A stretch of DNA of 64,000 bases, from positions 5,175,001-5,239,000 of the forward strand of contig NZ_CP019630.1 of assembly GCF_001999245.1 (NCBI RefSeq). Direction: 5' to 3'. This DNA is from Roseibium algicola. Its GTDB lineage: Bacteria; Pseudomonadota; Alphaproteobacteria; Rhizobiales; Stappiaceae. A program made the translations under genes and the position numbers. This document shows, piece after piece, positions 54,759-63,044 of the stretch. Numbering within the stretch: position 1 is the stretch's first letter; each line of letters opens with the position of its first letter. The notes beneath the pieces were generated by a model that saw only the letters and a program-made list of their open reading frames with translations, had not been told where the DNA came from and searched no databases.

Positions 54759-56171
54759 TCAGGCCGTCAAATTGGCGACGGGCGCGCGGCAGATACCTGT
54801 CTGTTCCAGGTGGTGAGCGACACGAAGCGCCAGATCCTCGCGCCAGGCAGGGGCGATCACCTGAACACCGATCGGCAATGTCGCCCCTTCCAGCCAGACC
54901 GGTACCGTCACCGCGGGAAGGCCGATGAAGGAGATTGGCTGGGTAAACAGGCCGATGTTGGGACGGGCCGGCATGGTTTCACCGCCGATCGTGAAGGTCT
55001 TGGTACCTGACGGCAGGGCCGGGAAGGGGGTGGCCGGGGCCAGAAGAACATCGACATTCTCGAAGATCTTGCGGAAGAGGTCGCGAAACCAGCTCCGGAA
55101 GCGCTGAGCCTGCTGGACCCAGATTGCCGGTACCATGGTTCCCGCCAGGAAGCGGTCACGCGTTTCCGGGTCAAAGTCCTGCGGCCGTTCCAGGATGCGG
55201 CCAAGATGCAGGGTAGAGCCTTCGGCCGCCGTGATGACATAGGCCGCGGCACGGGCCCGGGCAGCTTCCGGAATGTCGATCTCAAGGCTTGCCCCAAGCG
55301 CCTTGGCGACAAGATCCACTGCATTCAGGGCATCCGGCAGGGCCTTGTCGCGGAAATAGCCACCTGCCACGGCAATGCGCAGCGGGCCGATATCTTCCTG
55401 CAGCCGGTTATGGGTCTCGATTTCCGGATGGTTTGCCTGGGCCGGGTCCGCGGGGTCGTGGCCCTGCAGGACGTCAAAGATCAGGGCAAGATCTTCTGCC
55501 GATCGTGTGAGTGGGCCCAGGTGATCGAGACTGCCGACAAACGGATATGTGCCTGCACGGCTGAGACGGCCATAGGTCGGTTTCAAGCCGAACAGGCCGC
55601 AGAACGAGGCCGGCACGCGGATGGAGCCATTGGTATCGGAGCCCATTGCCAGCGGCACCATGCCGGCAGCCGTTGCCGCGGCAGATCCGGAGGAAGAGCC
55701 CCCGGTCATATGACCCGTATCATGAGGATTGCGGCAGATGCCGTCGTGCGCGCTCTCGCCGGTAAAATCATAGGCGTATTCGCCCATGTGGGTCGCGCCG
55801 ACCAGAACTGCGCCAGCGTCTTTCAGCTTGCGGACCAAAGCCGCATCGGCAGAAGCAGGCGGGTTTTCGCGATTGATCTTCGCGCCGGCGCGGGTTGTCA
55901 GGCCTTCGACATCATACAGGTTCTTGACCGCATATGGCACACCGGCGAGTGGCAGTGTTCGGCCCTCTGTAATCGCGTCATCGACAGCGCGCGCTTCAAG
56001 AAGTGCACGCTCCCCCAGAACGTCGGTAAAGGCGTTGACCGTCGGATTGAGACGTTCAATGGTCTCGAGAGATGCGTAGGCAACTTCCAGAGCCCTGATG
56101 TCGCCGCTGTTGACGGCTGTGGCCGTCTGAGCCGCGGAGCGGGTGTTCAGTTTGCTGTTGTCCTGGCTCAT
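54759..56171 (-). CDS. AtzE-like amidase (amidase signature family)
   Basis: 470 residues. Amidase signature Ser-cisSer-Lys triad: Lys in YAVKNLYDVEG, the two serines in MTGGSSSGSAAATAAGM and MGSDTNGSIRVPASFCG. Together with the small DUF4089 gene that precedes it with a four-base overlap this resembles the AtzE/AtzG pair, in which the small subunit is needed for activity of 1-carboxybiuret hydrolase. Homologous pairs occur widely in nitrogen catabolism with unknown substrates. The nas locus is next to it, which supports a nitrogen role. Confidence 0.85.
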   Translation of the reverse strand: MSQDNSKLNTRSAAQTATAVNSGDIRALEVAYASLETIERLNPTVNAFTDVLGERALLEARAVDDAITEGRTLPLAGVPYAVKNLYDVEGLTTRAGAKINRENPPASADAALVRKLKDAGAVLVGATHMGEYAYDFTGESAHDGICRNPHDTGHMTGGSSSGSAAATAAGMVPLAMGSDTNGSIRVPASFCGLFGLKPTYGRLSRAGTYPFVGSLDHLGPLTRSAEDLALIFDVLQGHDPADPAQANHPEIETHNRLQEDIGPLRIAVAGGYFRDKALPDALNAVDLVAKALGASLEIDIPEAARARAAAYVITAAEGSTLHLGRILERPQDFDPETRDRFLAGTMVPAIWVQQAQRFRSWFRDLFRKIFENVDVLLAPATPFPALPSGTKTFTIGGETMPARPNIGLFTQPISFIGLPAVTVPVWLEGATLPIGVQVIAPAWREDLALRVAHHLEQTGICRAPVANLTA

Positions 56172-56353
56172 GGAACAAAGACCGGTGCGGCTTCGGCGTG
56201 GCCTTCCAGCGGAAAATCCAGGACGGCTTCGGCAGCTTTCTCGATCGCGGCGATGTGCATTTCCACAACAGGGCGCCAGTCTTCTTCGATCGTTAGCCCC
56301 AACATCTTTTCCATGTGGGCCACATGCGCCTTGGGCTCAAACGTGTCCGCCAT
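56168..56353 (-). CDS. AtzG-like small amidase subunit (DUF4089)
   Basis: 61 residues from the ATG at 56353 (MADTFEPKAHVAHMEKMLGL); an ATG at 56368 adds five. The length, helical pattern and the AAIEKAAEAVLDFPLE end match DUF4089/AtzG proteins. Stop overlaps the start of the amidase gene by four bases, the same order as in known atzG-atzE pairs. Divergent from nasT with 205 bases between. Confidence 0.8.
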   Translation of the reverse strand: MADTFEPKAHVAHMEKMLGLTIEEDWRPVVEMHIAAIEKAAEAVLDFPLEGHAEAAPVFVP

Positions 56354-56558
56354 CCCGCTTTCCTTCATCCTGAATTTTCCCGGTGCATCATTCTAAGGCT
56401 GTGGGGTTCTGTCCAGAGGAGAAATCTTCTTTTGGTTCCGTCTTTGGCAAGTCCGATTTCAAGCGCTCCAGCGTCACTTCAGAATGTCTCCACAGGACAG
56501 CGTTGTTGCGGCGCAGCATTTTTGTTGCATAAAAAATAGCCCTGCGCATAATGGCGGC

Positions 56559-57146
56559 ATGAGCGGCGGGCTTTCCATTCTGGTTATAGATGACAACAAG
56601 ATCCGTGCCTCGATCATCGAGCAGGGATTGCACGATGCCGGGCACGATAGGGTCATTCTTGTTCACCAGATGGAAGGACTGGTTCGTCAGATCGCCGACA
56701 TCAATCCGGATGTGATTGTCATCGATCTGGAAAACCCGAATCGCGACCAGCTGGAACACATGTTTCAGGTGTCGCGTGCGGTGCGGCGACCGATTGCAAT
56801 GTTCGTCGACAAGTCGGACAGCCATTCCATAGAGGCCGCCGTCGATGCGGGGGTGTCGGCCTATATCGTCGACGGGCTCAAGCGGGAGCGGGTCAAATCG
56901 ATCCTAGACATGGCGATCAGCCGCTTTCGCGCGTTTTCCAGGCTGACAGAGGAGCTGGAGGAAGTGCGCTCTGAACTTGCAGACCGGAAAACCATCGATC
57001 GGGCCAAGGGCATCCTGATGAAATCCAAGGGGCTCAGCGAGCAGGAGGCCTATGACCTGTTGCGTCGTACGGCCATGAACCAGAGCCGGAAGATCATTGA
57101 TGTGGCGCAGAGCCTGGTGATCGCCAGCGGACTTCTGGGAGACTGA
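56559..57146 (+). CDS. nasT: NasT, ANTAR-domain nitrate response regulator
   Basis: 195 residues from the ATG at 56559 (MSGGLSILVIDDNKIRASII). N-terminal receiver-like domain (pseudo-receiver; the DD and D positions are in ILVIDDNK and VIVIDLEN) and C-terminal ANTAR RNA-binding domain (DRAKGILMKSKGLSEQEAYDLLRRTAM). NasT binds hairpin RNA and stops transcription termination ahead of nitrate genes; NasS sequesters it without nitrate. nasS follows after 60 bases. Confidence 0.93.
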   Translation: MSGGLSILVIDDNKIRASIIEQGLHDAGHDRVILVHQMEGLVRQIADINPDVIVIDLENPNRDQLEHMFQVSRAVRRPIAMFVDKSDSHSIEAAVDAGVSAYIVDGLKRERVKSILDMAISRFRAFSRLTEELEEVRSELADRKTIDRAKGILMKSKGLSEQEAYDLLRRTAMNQSRKIIDVAQSLVIASGLLGD

Positions 57147-57206
57147 CGCGATGACAACAAAAAACACCGAGTGGGGAGAAGCGGCCAACCAGGGGACTGG
57201 AGTATC

Positions 57207-58316
57207 ATGGATACGAACTTGAAGCCCGTCATCGCCGGATTTATCCCGCTTCTGGACAGTGCCGTTGTCGTGGCAGCTGCCGAACTCGGTTTTGCCGAGC
57301 AGGAAGGCATTGCGCTTAAGCTTATCCGCGAAACATCCTGGGCCAATATTCGAGACAGAATTTCGGTCGGTCATTTTGACGTGGCGCATATGCTCGCCCC
57401 GATGCCGATTGCATCCAGCCTCAACCTGACCAGTCTTGCCGTGCCCATGCTGGCGCCCATGCTTCTGGGGCTAGGTGGCAACGCAATTACGGTTTCCAAC
57501 GCACTCTGGGCGGACATGTCGGCTGTCGGAGCCGATCCGGAAGGCGATCCGGTGTCGACCGGTGCGGCGCTCGCGCGGGTGATTGCCGACCAGCAGGAGG
57601 CGGATGCGCCGCTGCTTCATTTCGGGGTTGTGCACCCGTTTTCAGGCCATGCCTATGAATTGCGCTATTGGCTCGCCGCCGCCGGAATTGATCCGGACCG
57701 GGATGTCGAGATTACCGTACTGGCGCCTCAGGTCATGGCGGATGCCCTGGCCGCTGGCCAGCTCGATGGATATTGCGTTGGCGAGCCCTGGAACACGGCT
57801 GCGGTCGACGCGGGAACGGGGCGCATTGCAACCTACAAACAGGCCATCTGGCCGGACAGTCCGGAAAAAGTGCTGGGCGTGACGCGCAAATGGGCCGAAG
57901 CCAACCCGGAAACGCTGGCCGCGCTGATGCGTGCCTTTTCGGCAGCCGCCGACTGGTGCTCCGACCCGAAGAACAATGCCGAGCTGGCCGACATGCTCGC
58001 AAGGCCGGACCTTCTGGCTTGCCCCGCTGAAATCTGCCTTGCAGCGCTATCGGGCCGCATCAGGCTGGGCCCGGTCTCGGTGAAGAACGTTCCGGACTTC
58101 CTGACCTTCTCGGGTGGGCTCAAGGCAGCGCCAATGCCGGTTCATGGCAAATGGTTCTACGAGCAGATGGTTCGCTGGGGGCAGGTGGAGCGTTCGCGAG
58201 AGGCGGAAAGCGAAGTCGAAAAGGTCTTTTCTCCGACCGCCTATCTGGAGGCTCTGGAGCTGACCGGAGAAGCGACAGACATGACCATAGAAATGTTTGA
58301 CGGCGCCCGTTTTTGA
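57207..58316 (+). CDS. nasS: NasS, cytoplasmic nitrate sensor (NrtA-like)
   Basis: 369 residues from the ATG at 57207, with ACTGGAG before it. It has the fold of a nitrate substrate-binding protein ([43 protein letters not shown]) but no signal peptide, which is the hallmark of NasS. It binds nitrate/nitrite and then releases NasT. It lies directly between nasT and the leader of the nrt operon. Confidence 0.92.
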   Translation: MDTNLKPVIAGFIPLLDSAVVVAAAELGFAEQEGIALKLIRETSWANIRDRISVGHFDVAHMLAPMPIASSLNLTSLAVPMLAPMLLGLGGNAITVSNALWADMSAVGADPEGDPVSTGAALARVIADQQEADAPLLHFGVVHPFSGHAYELRYWLAAAGIDPDRDVEITVLAPQVMADALAAGQLDGYCVGEPWNTAAVDAGTGRIATYKQAIWPDSPEKVLGVTRKWAEANPETLAALMRAFSAAADWCSDPKNNAELADMLARPDLLACPAEICLAALSGRIRLGPVSVKNVPDFLTFSGGLKAAPMPVHGKWFYEQMVRWGQVERSREAESEVEKVFSPTAYLEALELTGEATDMTIEMFDGARF

Positions 58317-58506
58317 CTTCCGAGACAGCTCGCCTGGCGCCGGGGCAGTCTGGTTGCGTTGCACAAAATTCGTTCAGTTGCCTGCAAGCTTCGATGATCA
58401 AATATGCAGCTTGAGCATATGGTCAAAATTTTTACAAAGAGTAAGTATCTGTAAATAAATAGAAAAGCCAATTTCTCCAAATTGGCACAGTTCGTGCTTT
58501 TAAGCA

Positions 58507-58554
58507 GGTGAGGCCGACGCTGGCCTACCAGATATCGCACCCACTGCCGGGTGC
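58507..58554 (+). promoter_or_regulatory. Two-hairpin ANTAR (NasT) target RNA
   Basis: P1: stem AGGCC/GGCCT (58511-58515, 58522-58526) with hexaloop GACGCT, extended by GGT/ACC around a bulged G. P2: stem GCACCC/GGGTGC (58537-58542, 58549-58554) with hexaloop ACTGCC, which has A at position 1 and G at position 4 as ANTAR RNA loops require. The linker is about seven bases. NasT is encoded just upstream, so it is the expected ligand. Confidence 0.8.
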
Positions 58555-58560
58555 ACAGGC

Positions 58561-58627
58561 AAAGCCGCCGATCTGAACCGCATGGGAATTCCTCCCGTCA
58601 TGCGGTTCGGTCGGCGGCTTTTTTATT
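58561..58627 (+). terminator. Leader intrinsic terminator controlled by NasT
   Basis: The arms 58561-58584 and 58599-58622 form a near-perfect stem of about 22 pairs with one small bulge, and a T-run (TTTTTT) follows, ending near 58626. It begins seven bases after the P2 hairpin. Part of the region just upstream (58547-58560) can also pair with 58630-58641 beyond the terminator, so alternative structures are possible. Confidence 0.88.
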
Positions 58628-58681
58628 GCGCCTGTGCCCGGCTGAAGAGGGCGCAGGACGAACGAGGGACAGGACGCGACA

Positions 58682-60082
58682 ATGAAAAAGACCCTGAATA
58701 TCACCCGCCGGACCGCATTTGGCGCCCTGATGGCAGCCACGGCACTTGTGTCCGCTTCCAGCGCCTATGCCGAGATGCTGGATGTCGAAAAGGACGAACT
58801 CACCTTCGGCTTCATCAAGCTGACGGACATGGCTCCGCTCGCGGTTGCCTATGAGCTCGGCTATTTCGAGGAAGAAGGCCTTTTCGTCACCCTGGAGCCG
58901 CAGGCCAACTGGAAGGTTCTGCTCGACCGGGTCATCACGGGCGAACTGGATGGGGCGCACATGCTGGCCGGACAACCGCTGGCGGCCACCATCGGTTTCG
59001 GCACGAAGGCACACATCGTGACGCCGTTTTCCATGGACCTCAACGGCAATGGCATCACCGTTTCCAACGAGATCTTCGAGATGATGAAGCCGCACCTGGA
59101 AATGCAGGACGACGGCAAGCCGGTTCACCCGATCAAAGCAACCGCCTTGAAGCCGGTCGTCGACAAGTTCAAGTCCGAGGGCAAGCCGTTCAACATGGGC
59201 ATGGTGTTCCCCGTCTCCACCCATAACTACGAACTGCGCTACTGGCTGGCATCCGGTGATATTAACCCAGGCTTCTATTCCAGTTCGGATATCTCCGGCC
59301 AGATCCAGGCAGACGCTCTGCTGTCGGTCACTCCGCCTCCGCAGATGCCTTCAACGCTGGAAGCCGGCACCATCTATGGCTATTGCGTCGGCGAACCCTG
59401 GAACCAGCAGGCAGTCTTCAAGGGCATCGGCGTTCCGGTCATCACCGATTACGAGATCTGGAAGAACAATCCGGAGAAGGTCTTCGGTCTGACGCAGGAA
59501 TTTACCGAAGAATATCCGAACACCACGCTTGCGCTTACCAAGGCGTTGATCCGCGCGGCCAAGTGGCTGGACGAGAACGACAACGCCAATCGTATGGAAG
59601 CCGTCGAGATCCTGTCCCGCTCGGAGTATGTCGGTGCGGACGCTGAAGTGATCGCCAACTCCATGACCGGCACCTTCGAATATGAGAAGGGCGACAAGCG
59701 AGACGTTCCCGACTTCAACGTCTTCTACCGCTACTTCGCAACCTATCCCTACTATTCCGATGCCGTCTGGTACCTGACCCAGATGCGCCGCTGGGGGCAG
59801 ATTTCCGAGTACAAACCCGACAGTTGGTACGACGAAGTCGCGCGGTCGGTCTATCGCCCGGACATCTATCTGAAAGCCGCAGAAATGCTGGTCGAGGAAG
59901 GGCATGTGGCCAAGGAGGACTTCCCCTGGGAAACGGACGGCTACCGCGCTCCAACCCCGTCGGCGGACATCATCGACGGCATTCCCTACGACGGCAAGCA
60001 GCCGAACGCCTACATCGACAGCCTTCCGATCGGCCTGAAAGGCAAGCAGGTGGTCGACGGCAACCAGGTCGTGGGCGGCTGA
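58682..60082 (+). CDS. nrtA: Nitrate ABC transporter substrate-binding protein
   Basis: 466 residues. A twin-arginine-type signal ([20 protein letters not shown]) precedes the CmpA/NrtA-like binding fold: [35 protein letters not shown], and conserved tail [18 protein letters not shown]. It captures nitrate (or nitrite) in the periplasm. It is the first structural gene after the NasT-controlled terminator and is followed by a hairpin, which may make its transcript level higher than that of nrtB. Confidence 0.93.
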   Translation: MKKTLNITRRTAFGALMAATALVSASSAYAEMLDVEKDELTFGFIKLTDMAPLAVAYELGYFEEEGLFVTLEPQANWKVLLDRVITGELDGAHMLAGQPLAATIGFGTKAHIVTPFSMDLNGNGITVSNEIFEMMKPHLEMQDDGKPVHPIKATALKPVVDKFKSEGKPFNMGMVFPVSTHNYELRYWLASGDINPGFYSSSDISGQIQADALLSVTPPPQMPSTLEAGTIYGYCVGEPWNQQAVFKGIGVPVITDYEIWKNNPEKVFGLTQEFTEEYPNTTLALTKALIRAAKWLDENDNANRMEAVEILSRSEYVGADAEVIANSMTGTFEYEKGDKRDVPDFNVFYRYFATYPYYSDAVWYLTQMRRWGQISEYKPDSWYDEVARSVYRPDIYLKAAEMLVEEGHVAKEDFPWETDGYRAPTPSADIIDGIPYDGKQPNAYIDSLPIGLKGKQVVDGNQVVGG

Positions 60083-60096
60083 TCTTCCCCAAACTT

Positions 60097-60130
60097 GAGC
60101 GGCGGTCTGCAGCCCCGCCGCTCGTTTTTC
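60097..60130 (+). terminator. Hairpin between nrtA and nrtB, possible partial terminator
   Basis: GAGCGGCGG and CCGCCGCTC (60097-60105, 60115-60123) pair around a nine-base loop, then GTTTTTCTC follows. It could leave nrtA mRNA in excess over the permease genes, or serve as an mRNA stabiliser. Confidence 0.75.
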
Positions 60131-60173
60131 TCATTCGACACGAACCGACAGAATTCGAACAAGGATTGACGAC

Positions 60174-61256
60174 ATGGCCAATGCCGATACCGCAGGCAGT
60201 CAGGACCTTGCCCGTGCCGCACGCCGGGAAAAGCTCTTCACACGGATCAACAAGGCCGCCGGCTGGCTGGATGCGCTCGGCCTTTCCTGGACCGTGCCGC
60301 TCCTGAAAATTGCCGCAGGCGACAGCCCTAAGGAGCAGCTGGGAGAACTCAAACGCGTTCTCGTAATTCCTCTCCTGGGCATCATCGCCTTTCTCGTCCT
60401 CTGGGGAGCGCTGGCGCCCCAGGTGCAGACATCCCTGGGCGCAGTTCCCGGGCCGGCGGCCGTCTGGAGCCAGGCGGTCAACCTCTGGGACGATCATGAG
60501 CGCGAGCGTGACAAGGCCGCTGCCTTCTACGATCGCCAGGAACAACGCAACGCCAAATACGAAGCTGAAGGCAAGACCGACAAGATCAAGTGGCGCGACT
60601 ATACCGGCAAGCCGACCTATATCGACCAGATCGGCACCTCGCTGAAAACCGTCGGCCTCGGCTTCCTGATCGCAACGCTGATTGCCGTGCCGCTTGGCAT
60701 CGCCTCCGGTCTGTCGCGCTCCTTCAACGGCGCAATCAATCCGCTGATCCAGATCTTCAAGCCGGTGTCGCCGCTGGCATGGTTGCCGATCGTCACGATG
60801 ATCGTTTCGGCAACCTATGCCGATCCTGTCGACTGGCTGTCTAAATCCCTGCTGATCTCCGCCGTCACCGTGACGCTCTGCTCCATGTGGCCGACCCTGA
60901 TCAACACCGCGCTGGGTGTGGCCTCGGTCGACAAAGACCTGATGAATGTCGGCCGTGTTCTGCAACTACCGACCTGGAAGACCGTTACCAAGCTGGTTCT
61001 GCCGTCCTCTCTGCCGCTGATTTTCACCGGGCTGCGCCTGTCGCTGGGTGTGGGCTGGATGGTGCTTATTGCGGCAGAAATGCTGGCGCAGAACCCGGGG
61101 CTTGGAAAATTCGTCTGGGACGAATTCCAGAACGGTTCTTCCCAGTCGCTCGCAAAGATCATGGTCGCAGTCCTGACCATCGGCATCATCGGCTTCATGC
61201 TCGACCGGCTGATGTTTGCCCTGCAGCGCGCCTTCACATTCTCGGCCAATCGCTAA
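60174..61256 (+). CDS. nrtB: Nitrate ABC transporter permease
   Basis: 360 residues, longer than typical NrtB because of a charged periplasmic insert (about 95-145). Five to six membrane helices; the binding-protein-dependent permease motif (EAA-like) lies at [24 protein letters not shown], following VASVDKDLM. It forms the membrane channel for nitrate. It lies 91 bases after nrtA, and the ATPase gene starts 11 bases after its stop. Confidence 0.93.
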   Translation: MANADTAGSQDLARAARREKLFTRINKAAGWLDALGLSWTVPLLKIAAGDSPKEQLGELKRVLVIPLLGIIAFLVLWGALAPQVQTSLGAVPGPAAVWSQAVNLWDDHERERDKAAAFYDRQEQRNAKYEAEGKTDKIKWRDYTGKPTYIDQIGTSLKTVGLGFLIATLIAVPLGIASGLSRSFNGAINPLIQIFKPVSPLAWLPIVTMIVSATYADPVDWLSKSLLISAVTVTLCSMWPTLINTALGVASVDKDLMNVGRVLQLPTWKTVTKLVLPSSLPLIFTGLRLSLGVGWMVLIAAEMLAQNPGLGKFVWDEFQNGSSQSLAKIMVAVLTIGIIGFMLDRLMFALQRAFTFSANR

Positions 61257-61266
61257 GGAGACGGAT

Positions 61267-63027
61267 ATGTCCTTTCTGGAAATTTCCGGCGTCTCCAAAT
61301 CCTATGGCGAAAATGCCACCCGGACGGATGTGCTGGACGATATCAATCTGAAAGTGGAAGAGGGCGAGTTCATTGCCATCGTCGGGTTTTCCGGCACCGG
61401 CAAGACCACGCTGATCTCCCTGCTGGCCGGTCTCATCGAGCCGGACAAGGGCGGCATCATCTTCAAGAACAAGGAAATTGACGGGCCGCACCAGGATCGG
61501 GGCGTCGTGTTCCAGTCCTATTCGCTGATGCCGTGGTTGTCGGTGTTCGGCAATGTGGCGCTGGCCGTCGACAGCGTTTTCAAGAAGAAGAGCGCCGCTG
61601 AGCGCAAGGCGATCTGCGACAAGTACATCGAGATGGTCGGTCTGGGGCATGCCAGGGACCGCAAGCCGTCGGAGCTTTCCGGTGGCATGCGTCAGCGCGT
61701 TGCCGTGGCACGGGCCCTTGCCATGCAGCCGGAACTTCTGCTGCTGGATGAGCCGCTGTCCGCTCTTGATGCCTTGACCCGCGCGAAGCTGCAGGACGAA
61801 TTCGCCGCGATATGCGACGAAGAGAAGAAGACCATCATTCTCATCACAAACGATGTCGATGAGGCAATCCTTCTCGCAGACCGGATCATACCCCTGAAGC
61901 CCGGCACACCGGCAACGCTCGGTCCGGAGTTCAAGGTTCCGTTTCAGCGGCCGCGCGATCGCGGTGAACTCAACCACGATGACGACTTCATTCGGCTGCG
62001 TGCCGAAGTCACCGAATACCTGATGGAGGCCGGTGCCGAGCGTGGTGCTGATCTGGAGCGGGAAATCGTTCTGCCGGACATCGTTCCGATCACCCAGCGT
62101 CCAAAGCCTGCCGACAAGCTTCCGGCGGCCTATGAGCGGGCATCGGAAACCGCGGTTCAGGACCGTTATCTCGACTTCTCTCAGCTGAAGAAGGTCTATC
62201 CGACGCCGAAGGGACCGCTGACGGTTGTCGACGGTTTCGATCTGAAAATGAAGAAGGGCGAGTTCATCACCCTGATCGGCCATTCCGGCTGCGGAAAGTC
62301 GACGGTCCTGTCCATGGTGGCTGGCCTCAACAAGATCACCGAAGGTGCCATCGTCTTGGACGGCACTCATGTGACGCAGGCCGGTCCGGACCGTGCCGTC
62401 GTTTTCCAGGCGCCGAGCTTGATGCCCTGGCTGACAGCTTACGAGAATGTCGAGCTTGGGGTCGACAAGGTCTATCCGGATGCGTCCAGGGCCGAAAAGC
62501 GGGACGTGATTGAATATTACCTCGGCAAGGTCGGTCTGTCGGACGCCATGCAAAAGGCTGCTTCGGAGCTTTCCAACGGCATGAAGCAGCGCGTCGGCAT
62601 TGCACGGGCCTTTGCCCTGTCGCCGAAGCTCCTGCTGCTGGACGAACCCTTCGGCATGCTCGACAGCCTGACCCGCTGGGAGCTGCAGGACGTCCTGATG
62701 GATGTCTGGAAACGCACCCAGGTGACGGCCGTCTGCGTCACGCATGATGTCGATGAGGCCATCCTGCTCGCCGACCGGGTGGTGATGATGTCGAACGGGC
62801 CCAATGCCCGCATCGGCAACATCATGGAAGTGGACCTTCCACGGCCGAGGTCGCGCAAGGAGCTGCTCGCCCACCCGGATTACTACGCCTACCGCGAGGA
62901 GCTTCTGGACTTCCTGGAAGCCTATGAGGGCGGCGCAGACCCGAGCGAAGACCAGTTGAAATCCATTCAGGAAAAGCGGGCCGCACGGATGGCCCGTCAA
63001 ACCGCGGCAGCCGAAGCAGCCGAATGA
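61267..63027 (+). CDS. Nitrate ABC transporter ATPase, two NBDs fused (NrtD/NrtC type)
   Basis: 586 residues from the ATG at 61267 ([20 protein letters not shown]). Two ABC ATPase domains in one chain: the first with [25 protein letters not shown] and [12 protein letters not shown]; the second with [26 protein letters not shown] and [12 protein letters not shown]. The second signature reads LSNGM rather than LSGGM. Both hold a conserved D-loop and Q-loop. It has no NrtC-type solute-binding domain. AAGGAG lies upstream. nirB starts 17 bases after its stop. Confidence 0.92.
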   Translation: MSFLEISGVSKSYGENATRTDVLDDINLKVEEGEFIAIVGFSGTGKTTLISLLAGLIEPDKGGIIFKNKEIDGPHQDRGVVFQSYSLMPWLSVFGNVALAVDSVFKKKSAAERKAICDKYIEMVGLGHARDRKPSELSGGMRQRVAVARALAMQPELLLLDEPLSALDALTRAKLQDEFAAICDEEKKTIILITNDVDEAILLADRIIPLKPGTPATLGPEFKVPFQRPRDRGELNHDDDFIRLRAEVTEYLMEAGAERGADLEREIVLPDIVPITQRPKPADKLPAAYERASETAVQDRYLDFSQLKKVYPTPKGPLTVVDGFDLKMKKGEFITLIGHSGCGKSTVLSMVAGLNKITEGAIVLDGTHVTQAGPDRAVVFQAPSLMPWLTAYENVELGVDKVYPDASRAEKRDVIEYYLGKVGLSDAMQKAASELSNGMKQRVGIARAFALSPKLLLLDEPFGMLDSLTRWELQDVLMDVWKRTQVTAVCVTHDVDEAILLADRVVMMSNGPNARIGNIMEVDLPRPRSRKELLAHPDYYAYREELLDFLEAYEGGADPSEDQLKSIQEKRAARMARQTAAAEAAE

Positions 63028-63044
63028 AAGTCTGGAGAAAAGCC

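Larger units (their letters stand above)
58317..58681. other. nrt leader region: promoter, antiterminator hairpins and terminator
   Basis: 365 bases without a gene. The left half (58317-58500) is AT-rich and must carry the nrtA promoter (AT-rich stretch near 58410-58500). The right part holds the ANTAR-type hairpin pair and the intrinsic terminator listed separately. Confidence 0.7.
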
